From positions 12,086,001-12,150,000 of the forward strand of contig CM072868.1 of assembly GCA_036937835.1 (NCBI GenBank): a DNA stretch of 64,000 bases, in the 5' to 3' direction. The DNA is from Pampus argenteus (taxonomy: Eukaryota; Chordata; Actinopteri; Scombriformes; Stromateidae). Both the position numbers and the translations under genes were made by a program. Under the pieces are notes generated by a model. It saw nothing but the letters and a program-made list of their open reading frames with translations, made no database searches and had not been told where the DNA came from. Shown here one piece after another: positions 1 to 12,200 of the stretch (the first letter of the stretch is position 1; every line of letters begins with the position of its first letter).

Positions 1-38
1 AAAACATGATTTTGAGGACTATCTGAAATGTCTTTCAG

Positions 39-3000
39 ACGGCCTCTGTCAGTTCAACAGCCGCTGAGAGAGAATTACTATCAGAGATGTGTGATAGCTT
101 CCTCCATGACCTCATTACCTCCTGCAAGCTTCTGGTCTACACCACCACCACAGAGTGTGACCGTCGCCATGGTTACACCACAGCCAGGAGGCGGGGCTAT
201 GCTGAGTCTCTTTGCCATCAGGTGTTTTCTGACCTGCTGGAGTTGATTGACAGCTCGAAGGTCTCAGAAACCAGTGGAGACGCTTTGGCTCGAGAGCAGG
301 CCGAGCAGGAGGAGCTTTGTACCATCCTGTCAAGATTTTATGATGTCATACGGCCAGAAGAGGAAGAGGTCAGGATGAACGTTTTTTTCTGAGGGATTTC
401 ACATGACAAATGGCATCTGTAGATATAATCTATTTTAATCCTTTATGAATCCGATCTGCTGTTTGTGTGTGCTTATGGACATTTCGATTTTTTTTACTTG
501 TGAAACTTTGATGCATCCCAATGACAAAAATATTGAGCTGCAACATAACATCACTGGAGTTTACTTTTCATTGGTTGTAGATTAAAGCCTATGTGGAGCA
601 GAGGCACCACCAGCGCCCACTAGTGGTCACAGGAGGACCATGTGCAGGGAAGACAGTGCTGCTGGCACACTGCGCTCAAAAGGTAGTGAGACTGAGTTCT
701 GTCAAAATGACATTTCCTTTTGTTTATTTTATCAGGTGTATTAAATGCCATTAGACATAAACTCACCCTTTTTAGGAAACTGAGACAATAAAAGAAAGGC
801 AAGAAATAAGTATGCACAAAAAATAAGACTGATGGACACGTTTCATTTTATTAAATCGATCGAGCAGCAGTCAACTTTAAAAAAAAAACATTTTTGAGTA
901 CTCACTCAATTCAATAGATTTTTTTTCTTCCTGGAAGCACTTTAAAGGACTTAGAGTTTTAATATAGAAGCAACAAGAGGAGTCGGGTTCAAGAAAAAGT
1001 CTCATATGACTGAAACATATATTCCAATTGTTAAAGGGTTCAAAGATAAGACATGTTAATCAACAAATAAACCGTTACAAACAAACCCAAGGGCAAAACA
1101 TGGCTAAGACAAGTGTTTTTTCTCTCCGCAGATAGAGTCTTGGCTACAAGACAACAATCCTGTGGTGATCACTTATTTTACCAACTTGTCAAGCAACCCT
1201 TCTCCAAAGCACGTGTTGTCCAGCCTGTGTTATCAAATCATCACTCACTATTCTGCCACTACGCAGGATAGACACTTCTACATCGGCATCGACCCTGACG
1301 GTCCTAACCAAAGAGACGACAAATCCGACTGCACCCCTACAGCTGACCCGGATCCTCACCATGAACCCAGCACTGAGGTTTCTGACGATGAACTAAACCT
1401 TTACACTGTGCCCTGCCTACATCTTGGAGGCCCTAAACATGGCTTCATAAAACCTGATGTTAGTCTATCTGAGCTTAAAAAACATCTCTCCTTCCTCCTC
1501 TCCTTACTGCCTTCTCCCAAACAACCTCTAGTTCTGATCATTGATGGCTTGGATCAGATTGGAAGCAACTTTGCAGTGCAAATCATTGACAGCTTACCCT
1601 CCCCTCTTCCTCCTGGAGTCAAACTCATCCTCACAAACTCCTCCAAACGAACTCCTGTACTGCAGGCCATTGAACTACATTACCCACAGTGCAGTCCACC
1701 TGATTCAGAGGGCAGTGAGAAGAAGTCAGGATATGTGTGCGTCCGGCTTGAGTTGGCGGACAGGAGACAGTGTGTGAAGATGTTGGCGTCGCTGCTGAGC
1801 AGTTCAGGGAGGAGGGTGACATCAGGACAGCAGGCGCTGGTGAACCAGGCGCTCACTTCCTGTTGTTTGACTCTTTACGCTCGCCTCCTGCATGTGCACA
1901 CGTCTCTCTGGCACTCTGGTATACCTGATTAGAGTAAACAAACAGTTCTTTTTGATATATTTCTTGCTTTTCTCTTATTCTGCTAATTTTATTTTTTCCT
2001 TCCATCAGATTCAGAGGTGACCGAGTCGTCTCTCCAAGATGGCGTCCATTCATCTATTTCTGCACTGCTGGATCACCTGGAGCAGAAACACACTTCCTGT
2101 CTTGTGGCTCGTGCCGTCTCTTACCTCACCCTCTCCAGGGCTGGACTCACGGAGGCCGAGCTTGCCGATCTCTTGTCCAGCAATGTCAACTTACTGTCTG
2201 GGCATGTTCAGCAGGGTCAGGGGGCCACCCAAGTGGATGTGGAGAGACTTCTTTTAGATTTGAAGAGCTTTCTCATCCAGAGGACATCTTCAGGGTCACA
2301 GATTTTGTTCTGGGTAAGCAGGCATTTCGGGCTGGTCGTGGCTAAGCAGTATTTATCCACTCATGAGGCAAAGAGGGAAATTCATTCAGAGATGGCGGAT
2401 TATTTCAGTGGCCGTGGAAGTGCTAAACTACTTCTTGAGAAACAGAAATCAGCACTAAAAAAAGACAAAACAAAAATGCACATAGACAGACAGACATTTG
2501 TCTTCCCTTCTTCCTCTAAAGAGGCTGTCCGAGTGAACTTGAGGAAGGTCGTAGAATTGCCTCATCACTTGCAAGAAAGTGACAGGTGGGAAGAGTTGGA
2601 GCATGATTTACTAATGTCTCTGGGGTTTCACCAGGCTGCGGTTCAAGCCGGACTCCTCAGGGATCTAGTAGCTATGTTGAAGAGGGAGGAGAGGTCATCC
2701 ACATTCACCTTTTCGAGAGAAAGAGCACTCCTGGCCAGCATACTGACGTCTTCAGCTTGTGTCCTGCAGAGCTCGCCCCTGGAGCTGCCCACAGTGATGG
2801 AGACAAGCCTCCTCTCTTATCTGGAGGTGTTTCCTGTGCTTGAAGGTTACATCAGAGAGATCAGACAGGAGAGAAGAAACAGAGGTAGTGGATTAGGTGT
2901 GGCTCTTTCTCCTGCTCCCTCCACTGTTGCCTCAATTCAGTGTTTGCAGTGTGATGCTGGTGCCAAGGAGGTTTCTGTTACTGAAGCAACTGCGACTGAG

Positions 3001-5127
3001 TGCGGGATTGTCGCAGAGATCATGGATGATGCTTCAGCATGGATGTGGAAAGGCTCCGGGTACGATATAGCTAAACTGTCACTGAGATGTGAGCAGGAAG
3101 AAGTGAAGTTTGCAGGAGTGAAAACTAGTGGCCGGTTCGTGCTACTTTCCACACAACGCAACAAGCTTTTCTTGTGGGATGTGACGGGCCCAGAAATGTT
3201 CCTGGAGGTTAAGGACCCTTTGAAAACAGAGTCAAACAAACAAATCAAGGGGTTTGTTGTGCATCAGAAAAAGTTGTGTGTGTGGTGGAGAGGTGAGAAC
3301 TTTGTGAGTGTGTTTGATGCCTCTGGTGAGACCCTGTCTCATTTCCAGTGTCAGAGCTGTGTAACCTGTGTGGTTTGCTCTGCTAATGGCTTTTACATGT
3401 ACTGTGGGCAGGAGGGAGGAACCGTTTCTATCTTTGACACAGAAAGTAGCAGACTTCTTGTTACCTGTACGAACTCAAACCACAGTGCGGTTGTATCAAT
3501 AATCCTCTGTGAAGATAAGCAGGAAATAGCATGTATTGACAGCACGGGGGACGTAACCCTTTGGGGTGTGGCAGCCAAAACACAATCTCCCAGACTTGTC
3601 AAAGAACACTTTACTGGGGGTAAACCTAATACCGTACTCAATACAGATTACTCAGATGAAATCAGCACTTTATTGGTGTGTCAATATAACCAGGTTTCAA
3701 TATGGGATACATGTGACTGGGAGCTGTGGGACCAGTTCTTGGCTCCACAGGGTAGCAGGTTTATTCAAGCTGTGCTCTCCCAGGACGGCCACCTTTTCCT
3801 GGCTTTGTTAGATGCTTGTCCCTTAGTCTTGGTGTGGAAGGTCAACACAGGGGAGTGTGTTCTCTCTTTAGAGACAAACAAACAACCTCTTACACTCCTC
3901 AAAATAGCCTCAGATGTCGCATGTGTGACTCGTGATGGCTGCCTCTTAGTGTGGGACTCTAAGATGATATATGCTGCAGGTGTAGTTCCAAAAATGCGGC
4001 GTGGTGTGAAAGAAGTGGTGGTGGAACAAACAGGGGTGTGGTTCTACACCACCGATGGGTCAGAGTCAGTGTGGAGATGGAGCTTAGAGACAGGCCTTCC
4101 ACATGCTACCTTCATGCATGATAGTCCTGTAGAAAAGCTGCAGGTTTCTCCAGATAACATTCACCTTGTGACGCTCTCAGCGGGAGAAATTTACGTTTGG
4201 ATGGGAGAAACGGGGCAGAATACCCTGCGGATCAGTGGCAGCAGAGCGACAGACATTCTGATCACGCCGAATAGTAACTTTGCGGTGAGTATCTCTGATC
4301 AAGGGCTGTCTCGGGTTTGGAAGCTGGCAAATGGGGGCATCGTGTGCAGCATACATGTGCACCTGTCTGACGCACAGGTGTTGCCTGAGAGCACTTTTGT
4401 TATTGGGTGTCACCAAGGAAACCTGCTGGCTGTCAGTCTGTGGTCAGGCACAATCAGCAAGTGTTTTTTCTGTGTGGAAAGCTCAGAGCATGTTGTTGCT
4501 TTCCACACACTTTCAGAGCACCCAGACTTTGTGGTGGTGCTGGTGGCTTCAGGAGGATTGTACACCTGGAAAGTGTCAGAGGAGACAGTATGCAGGCATT
4601 ATGAGCTGCCCGCAACGTTTCACTGTCAGCCACAGCACTTCCAGATGTCCTCTGATGGTAGCTATGCACTGCTGTCATTTGAACATGAAACCATCAACCT
4701 GTTGGACCTGGCTCAGGGCAGACTCTGCTCTTTTAAAACAGAGGGTCCTGTAATGAAAGCATGCTTGGACAGAACTGGACGCTGTGCTGCCTACATATCC
4801 CGTCCTACCAGCCTGGAGAAAAGCTGTGTCTGTTACCTGCATGCGAGGCCCGTCCTCACAGTGGTACGGCTCTCAGACGGGGAAAAAATAGGGAGTGTAT
4901 TTCTGTATCAGAATCCCTTGACTCTGGTTATGTGTGAGCAGCAGTGTGTGTTTGTGGGTTTTGAGGACGGGTCTGTGGGTGTGTATTCTATTTCAGATGT
5001 TATGATCAGCGCGGAGGGGTCGGTCGGGTGCAGGGAAAATTTGAATGGTCAGTTGAAGGAATGCCCTTTTGACAAGGAACCAATCAGATGGCTACCTCTA
5101 GCCACCCCCAATATGACATGGCCTTAG
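39..5127 (+). CDS. NACHT and WD-repeat protein, NWD1/NWD2-like (5' end outside window)
   Basis: Multi-exon gene cut by the left edge. The exons I join are 39-368, 581-682, 1132-1918 and 2009-5127 (stop TAG 5125-5127); phases 0, 0 and 1 agree, giving about 1445 residues. A Walker A P-loop (GGPCAGKT) lies at 632-655 and a Walker B-like strand (LVLIIDGLDQI) at about 1528-1560, so this is a STAND/NACHT ATPase. The 3.1-kb last exon first encodes a helical region (LLDHLEQKHTSCLVARA and following), then a long series of WD40-like blades with recurring FLWDV, VSIWDT and LVWDS endings. Human NWD1 and NWD2 are about 1560 and 1740 aa, so one or more N-terminal exons should lie to the left. Known for the family: cytosolic signalling scaffolds with a nucleotide switch and a sensing propeller. 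Assignment to NWD1 rather than NWD2 or a fish-specific paralogue is not settled. The acceptor at 38/39 has a weak pyrimidine tract. Confidence 0.8.
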
Positions 5128-5888
5128 CTACTGTATATAACACACTTTTTAAGTAGGATTGTGTTTTTACAATGCATATGTATATATATTTTTTTAACTT
5201 TGATTTGATATGACACAAATGTGGAGGCCAACACATGTCACAGAAATGTTTAGTTTGTAGATATATGATATAAACATCGTGTATGTGTCTATATGTCTAT
5301 ATATATGAAAACATATGTGTCTAAAAACTGCAACATTATTTATTTTAGTTTCAGCTTGGGTTAAATGTCATGAAGATGAATCATCATCATGATGAGTCAC
5401 CTCTGCATAAACAGGAGCACAACTTTGATCTTGGTTTCATTTCTATGAAAACAAAACTAATATGTGACCACATTTATTTGAAATTAAATAAAAACAACAT
5501 TTTTAAAAAATCAAGATGTCCTTTTGTTGACCACGAAAATCATTACATAAATGTGAATATGTGCTTAAGGCATCCAAATTAAAAATATGATTATCTGTGC
5601 CATGCTGCCTTTAGAGTCACTGATAAGCTCGTAATTGGAAAACTCGTAACATATACAGCTTGTTGTACATTGTTTACTTTTGATTGGTAGTGAATTACAA
5701 ATTACAAACCCTGTAACACATTTAGTTACTGTATTACTTTTAGCTTCCACACGCAACAGTCGCAGAATGGTTGGTTCTCATATAGTTTTCTGGTAATCAC
5801 TCTAACATCTCCGATAGCACCTGAAGGCAGCACCAGCTGAGCTAAAAGCTCCGCCACAGACACGGAGCTCAGTAGTTCAGCTGGAGAC
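5128..5888. other. Intergenic spacer between the NWD-like and HERC-like genes
   Basis: Holds the probable 3' UTR of the NWD-like gene (AT-rich, ending near the AATAAA at 5487-5492) and the promoter and 5' UTR of the HERC gene. The last 80 bases before the ATG at 5889 are more GC-rich and contain no upstream stop-limited gene. I see no TATA box at a convincing distance and no perfect interferon-response element. Confidence 0.5.
5487..5492 (+). promoter_or_regulatory. Candidate poly(A) signal of the NWD-like gene
   Basis: AATAAA hexamer about 360 bases after the stop codon, in an AT-rich 3' UTR. It is the first good hexamer downstream of the gene. Confidence 0.5.
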
Positions 5889-6221
5889 ATGGCTCAGCTG
5901 TACTGCTGGGGGGACAGCTCCAGTGGACAGTTTGGTCCACTGGCAGCCCACAGACCCGTGTCCTGGTCTGTCCACGATGTCATCACCGACATCTGCTGTG
6001 GGGACCAGCACACTTTATTCCTCACCAGGGATGGAGACGTTTTATCATGTGGACACAACTCACGGGGACAACTTGGACGAAACAGTGATGAAGATGAAAG
6101 GACACCAGGTAATAATGATATGTTTTAAAGAGGCAGCAGCGTGGTCGACCTCACAAGAAAATGTCCATGTAGACTGATATAGTAATAATATTTATTATAT
6201 TATAATATATATAATATAACT

Positions 6222-6299
<78 letters not shown>

Positions 6300-9200
6300 T
6301 ATTTTTTTTTTTAAGTTGAAATAGTCAATACTAAACTAATGTAATTTTGATGCACTTTTAATGTATCGTTTTGGATTTGTTTCGCCCCATGACTTAAATT
6401 TAGCCTGACTTATTGCATTATCTAACTTTGTCTGTCTGTCTTTTTTTATGATTTTTAAATGATTTACTTTTTAGGGTGGACCCCGTGAGTTTACTGCATC
6501 CATCCATATTATAAAGTCATAATGCATCACCACACATATATAACGCAGACAGATTAACTGAGCTGTGTTTAACTTTCGTTTCTCTCCCGTCAGTCCAGAC
6601 AATGAAAGTAAACCAGCTGCAATTCAAACTGCGTTGACTTCAAGTGCAAATAGAAAAGTTTCCTGTTAATTACTGAAAATCAACTAGCTATAAATAATGT
6701 TGTATGTTTGGGAATGGTTGGTTAGTTTTGATGTTTAGTTGTAAACTCAGTTGTTGTATTAGTATATAGCTACTGTACAGTAGTGCTGCTGTTTGATAAT
6801 TAACACACCATATTAAATACGATTATTATATGTTTTGTAGGTAAAATACTAATGTGCAAAGTAACTAGTAACTATAATTATGAAACCAATAGAGTAGAAG
6901 TATAAAGTAGCATAACATTAAAATATTAAAAATAAATATGTACTTAAGTACAGAATTTGAGTGAAGCTACTTTTTGTCATGGTAAGTGTTGCCTTCATAT
7001 ATGTCTGTCAGATACTATATCTCACACATCTTTACCCAGTTGTCGCTGATGAGTACTGCATTGCATTGAATGTATTATGTCAAGATGTGTATTTTTACTC
7101 ACCTTATTTCCCAGTGTGTGATTCTCTGGCTGTCATCCTGTGTAAAGGTCATGTGCAGGGACTGGGTGATGTGGTGATGATCGCTTGTGGCCAGGACCAC
7201 TCTCTGGCTGTGTGTGCATCTGGATGCATGTACTCCTGGGGGGCAGGAGGAGACGGACAGTTAGGGATGTCACCACATGCAATGTGCAACAGACACAGAC
7301 CAAGGCAAGAAGATATGAAAAAACAACACAAATGGCTAAAACACAAGAAATATAGGACAGAAATGCACTCTTAAAGGAATCTTTTCCATTGTCTAACTTC
7401 TTATTGTCTCATTAACATGCAGTCAGGTGCCTATACCACTGCCAGTGCCAGTGATTCAGGTGGCTTGTGGAAGGTCCCACTCCCTTGCTTTGACTAAAGG
7501 TAGGACACTGCTCTCAGCATGTTTACATGTGTCAACACTAGTTTCACAGCTTGATGTCTAATGTAGTAGCATTTTTTATTCTCATATGTCACCATCACTA
7601 AGCGAGTTTTCTCTTCCTCTTCAAGCACAAAGCAATTACAGTAATTAAATGAAAGATGCAGAAAGATCCTATGATGCTGTCCTGGTTAAATATTTGAAAA
7701 ATTTCACATCTCAACACTTTGCACTTGGCACTTGTGGTCATGATTTGCTCACACGTTTTTTGTGTGCATAATCTCAAACTAAGTAGGAAGTAAATAAAAC
7801 AAAAAAACAAACCTGCACGACAGGTTCCCTTGTAGAGTGGATGACTAATAGAGTAAATGGTCTGATTAGATTTATATGATGATCATAAATGTGTTTGCTG
7901 AGGAGAAACGCATTTTTTCTTGGAGCTACTGTAACTCCTTCATATTCTAGTTGACAAGCTTCTGATTAATACCACTGTATGTACAAATTAGTTTGCTGAA
8001 TATGACATATCAGCAGATTAACAACTAATTAGCTCAGGTAATGACTTCTGTAGCATAAAATGGTTTTTTTTCTGTATTTTCTGTATTGTCCAGGAGGAGA
8101 TGTCTTCTCGTGGGGTTTAAACAGTCACGGCCAGCTGGGTCTGGGGAAGGAGGTGTCACAACAGCACACACCTGTCCTTGTGTGTGCACTGACCGGCGTA
8201 CCAGTAACCCAGATATCAGCCGGAGCAACTCACACTCTGGTGCTCACACTCTCAGGCCTGGCGTACTGCTGCGGGGCCAATAAAGAGGGCCAGCTGGGCC
8301 TCAACAGGGTTGATGAAAAAGGTACAAACAATGAGTTCACAAACTCAGGCAACAGAGACAAAAAAAGTCATGATTGAGGCAGATTAATATTAAAAATGGA
8401 ACATTATTTTGACATAATGTGTGATGTACTTATGTAGAACATAAAATATCATTATTATCATGTTGAACTAAACATGCTGTTCCTTGTTTTTTTCATTTTT
8501 ACCATCTTAAACAGGCAGGTTCAACATCTGTATAGTACCTGCTCTCACACCTCTGGGTGTCTCCTTCATAAGCTGCGGAGAGGCTCACTCTGCTGTGTTA
8601 ACAAAGGTACCAACTTACAAACAAATGAATCTGCTGTATGGTGTCACTCTTTAGTTCATGTTTTTGTGTGATGCTGTGATTCCTAGGAAGGCAAGGTGTT
8701 CACCTTTGGAGCGGGAGCCCACGGTCAGCTCGGTCACAACTCCTCTGCTAATGAAATGAGACCAAGACTGGTTGATGGTCTGGGCGGACCTGCCTCAAAG
8801 ATTGCATGCGGCAGGTAAACACAAATAGTGTGATTATAGTACCGTACAAACACTGATACACTTCCTTAACTCAGCCATTTTATTAAGATTATTAAGATAT
8901 CTAACTTGAGAAACGTCATTAAATACTTCTAATATTTTATTACTTTGCAACATTTTTTGACATCATATTAAGTTTCACATTAAAATAACAAATTGTTTCT
9001 TGTTTTACAGGCGTCACACTCTGGTTTTAGGCTCCTCAGGCCAGCTGTGGGCTTTTGGCAATGGGGTCAAAGGTCAAATTGGGACTGGTCGTTCAGAAGA
9101 CAGTCTGACTCCCACTCCGGTACAACTTCCATGGACCACTGACAGCGCAGAAGCCATACCCACAGTTATGTATTCATGAATGTTTAGTTGATTTTAGGTT

Positions 9201-12200
9201 TGGGGTGAAACTGTCTTCAATTAATTAATTCAAAGGTGTTTTTTTATTCTTAGATATCGACTGTCCGAATTAGAACTCACAATTTAATGAATATTTGACC
9301 CCTTAATCATTTGTGCTTTCTAAAGTAGTATTTGTTTGACTCAACAGACTTGAACATAGCTGCTGGGTGGAACACAAATTTCGCTTTCACCTCACCTACA
9401 CAGGTAATATGTTAAACCAATTAGACATTCATTGTTATTTTTTTTTAATATTATTTAAAGGCAGCACATCGGGGTATAGTGATAATAACCTGGATTGTTT
9501 TTACTAATTTCTGTTTTTTAAGAGCTTGGTGCGACATCAGTTGATTGGGTGGCTTGACAAGACAAAACTGAAAAAATGGCTGTCAATGAAACAAGGCAAC
9601 GCAGAGTCAAAGAGGTCTTGTTTCATTACTGTTTGTTATTGTACATATGCACATATTATATATCAGTGTTACATACAGCAACAGCAGTGTTTAGAAGACT
9701 CTCTCAATGCATTTCTCTCTTTAACCAACAGAGAAATCGCCTCCATGTTTTTCACAAGTTCAAGTCTTGTTGCAAGTTTCACAAAACCAGAGTGAGTCCT
9801 TTTTCTTTTAGTTCACAGACTTTTTTTTTTAATGTTTTCGTGGTTTACCTTTTGTTTTAATGCCCTGCTTTATTTTTGTTGTCAGTGGGCTTTCAGCAGG
9901 TGCCTTAACTGTGGACCTTGAGGCAGCGAGCCAAGCTTTCGACCAGCTCCTCGCAATACCATGGATCAAACAATCAGTTAAGAGCTTCCTTTAAATGAGT
10001 TTCACACACCATTTAGATCATGTTTTTCATAAAATGATTCATAAGCATTGCCATGTTACCTCATGAGTCTTTGTCCCGTGCAGGTGAACCTAAACTACCT
10101 GATTGAATTGCTTGGTGCTTCAATGAAAGATCTAAAATCTCCAGAAATCATCCTGATTCTGCTGACATGCCCTCTTCTTCAAGAGGACTCTTACGTCATG
10201 AAAGTGGCGTTGCCTTTGGCTGTCATTATAGTAGAGATGAGCGAGAAGAGTCAGAAGACCCTAAGTAAACAACAACTCCATCAAACTTTATTTTGCTTCA
10301 AAGTCTTATTGTCACAGGTTTAGGAAAATAATAATAATAAAAAAAGATTGTTTATTGTACAGTATTGACCAACAACATAAATGTAGACATTTTATATAGA
10401 ATATAGCATTTCAAATTTTCTTTTAGGAAATGACTAACCAAATATAAACTATATACAGTAAATCAAACTCTATGTTGCTCTTTAATTACTTGTGTATTGT
10501 GTATATTTTATTTTTCTATAGGATGCTTGTGGTCTTCCCTGACACCTGCCATGCTGATGAAGCACATCTTGGTGTTCAAAAAAGCTCTGGGCTTCATGCT
10601 AAAAACTGGCCTCTTGGCAACTCATAACCGAGGAGTCAGATACCTGCTGGATTCCCTCAAGCTTCTCTACAAAGTCAGTACTGTTTTTCAAAGAGTTGAT
10701 TGTACAGTAACTTCAGAAATTTGGTTCCTTTTGATTAAGAAATGTGGATATTTTCTTCAGCATAGTTTTCTAAAGGATATAATCTATGTTCAGCTTGTCC
10801 ATTGATGGCCTGGCAAATAGATCTTGATGGGGTATTAAGTAATTAATATGTTTATTTTCTTACTAAATGAAAAATGTTATAGCTATGTACTTGTGTAATT
10901 ATTTTTGTATATTTTTTTCACAGGCAAACAAAACAGGAAAGTCCAACAAAGTCCCTCTGAGCACCTTTTATGTAGAGGAGATCGGTGAGAGTGTGCACCT
11001 CGTGTGGGACGTCTCACTTTGGTGTGAATTCTCTAAAGTGGAGGTGAGAACATACATGACCATAGACATGACGCTGCTGTGTTTCAAAACTATTTGTCTG
11101 AGCTACTTATCTCATCTTATTTACTTGTTCACATTGTTTCTTAAACTATGAATATTTTCTTGAAGGATGACGTCAACACACCCGCCATCTTCTGCCGCTA
11201 CCCATTCCTGTTCAATCTGGTTTTGAAGGTGGCGGCCTTTAACATCTTTGCATTCATAATGAAGGTATAGTATGTATTGAAAAATAAATCATTCATTTAA
11301 TTCATTCATTCAAGATTTAATTTCTCATTATATTAAGATTACTATACATCTAGTGGTTGCTTTCTTGGTGAAAGGGTTTTTTTTGTAATTACAGAAAGCA
11401 GAGCTTTTCCAGTTCGTTCAGGAACAGGCTTTTCCGTGGCCTGATGAATTATTGGCTAAACCTCCACAGTCTGCTCCGCCCCCCGTCTTCCAGCTAACTC
11501 TGAGACGAACTCACCTTTTGGAAGACACCTTCAGACAGCTCGGTGCGGCGGACCACTGTGCCTTCAAAAGGGAGCTTTTGGTAAATATACCATCAAGATT
11601 TTGGAAGCTTAAGTGTTCAGAAGCTAAACGTGGTAGCTGGTGTTTCATTCATTCATTCATTCATTCATTCATTCATTCATTCATTCATTCATTCATTCAT
11701 TCATTCATTCATTCATTCATTCATTACATTGTTATATAAAGAACATTTACAAGTGGATTCTTAGTCAGTTTGTGCTCAAGGCTTCAGCAGGGTATTGGAA
11801 AACTATATATTCTTCTATTTGTCCTATAGGTGCAATTTGTGGATAACAGGAAGGTGATGGATGTCAATAAAAGGGACCTTTTCCTAATACTGTTTGAGAA
11901 GCTGATGGCTCTGAAGTCTGACATGTTCATGTACAACGAGAGTCAGACTCTGGCCTGGTTCCCTGCCAGGGTAAGACTCACTAAATATAGACAAAAACAA
12001 CGTTTTTTTATGAAGGTTTTCCTTATTCGAATCAAGGGTCTAAGGACAGATGATGCATTGCTGTACATATTATAAAGCTCCCTTTTGTGATTGATGATAC
12101 TGGGCTATAACAAATAAAATTGACTCCTAAGATTTTGCATATGTTAATTTTTTTTATTTTTTTTACTAAATACTAAACAAATCCCTCAAGACGCAGTAAA

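Noticed and set aside
39..5127. TEP1 or NPHP3 as identity of the first gene
   Set aside because: The P-loop followed closely by a long single-exon WD-repeat region fits the NWD family better; TPR and TROVE features are absent from the visible part.
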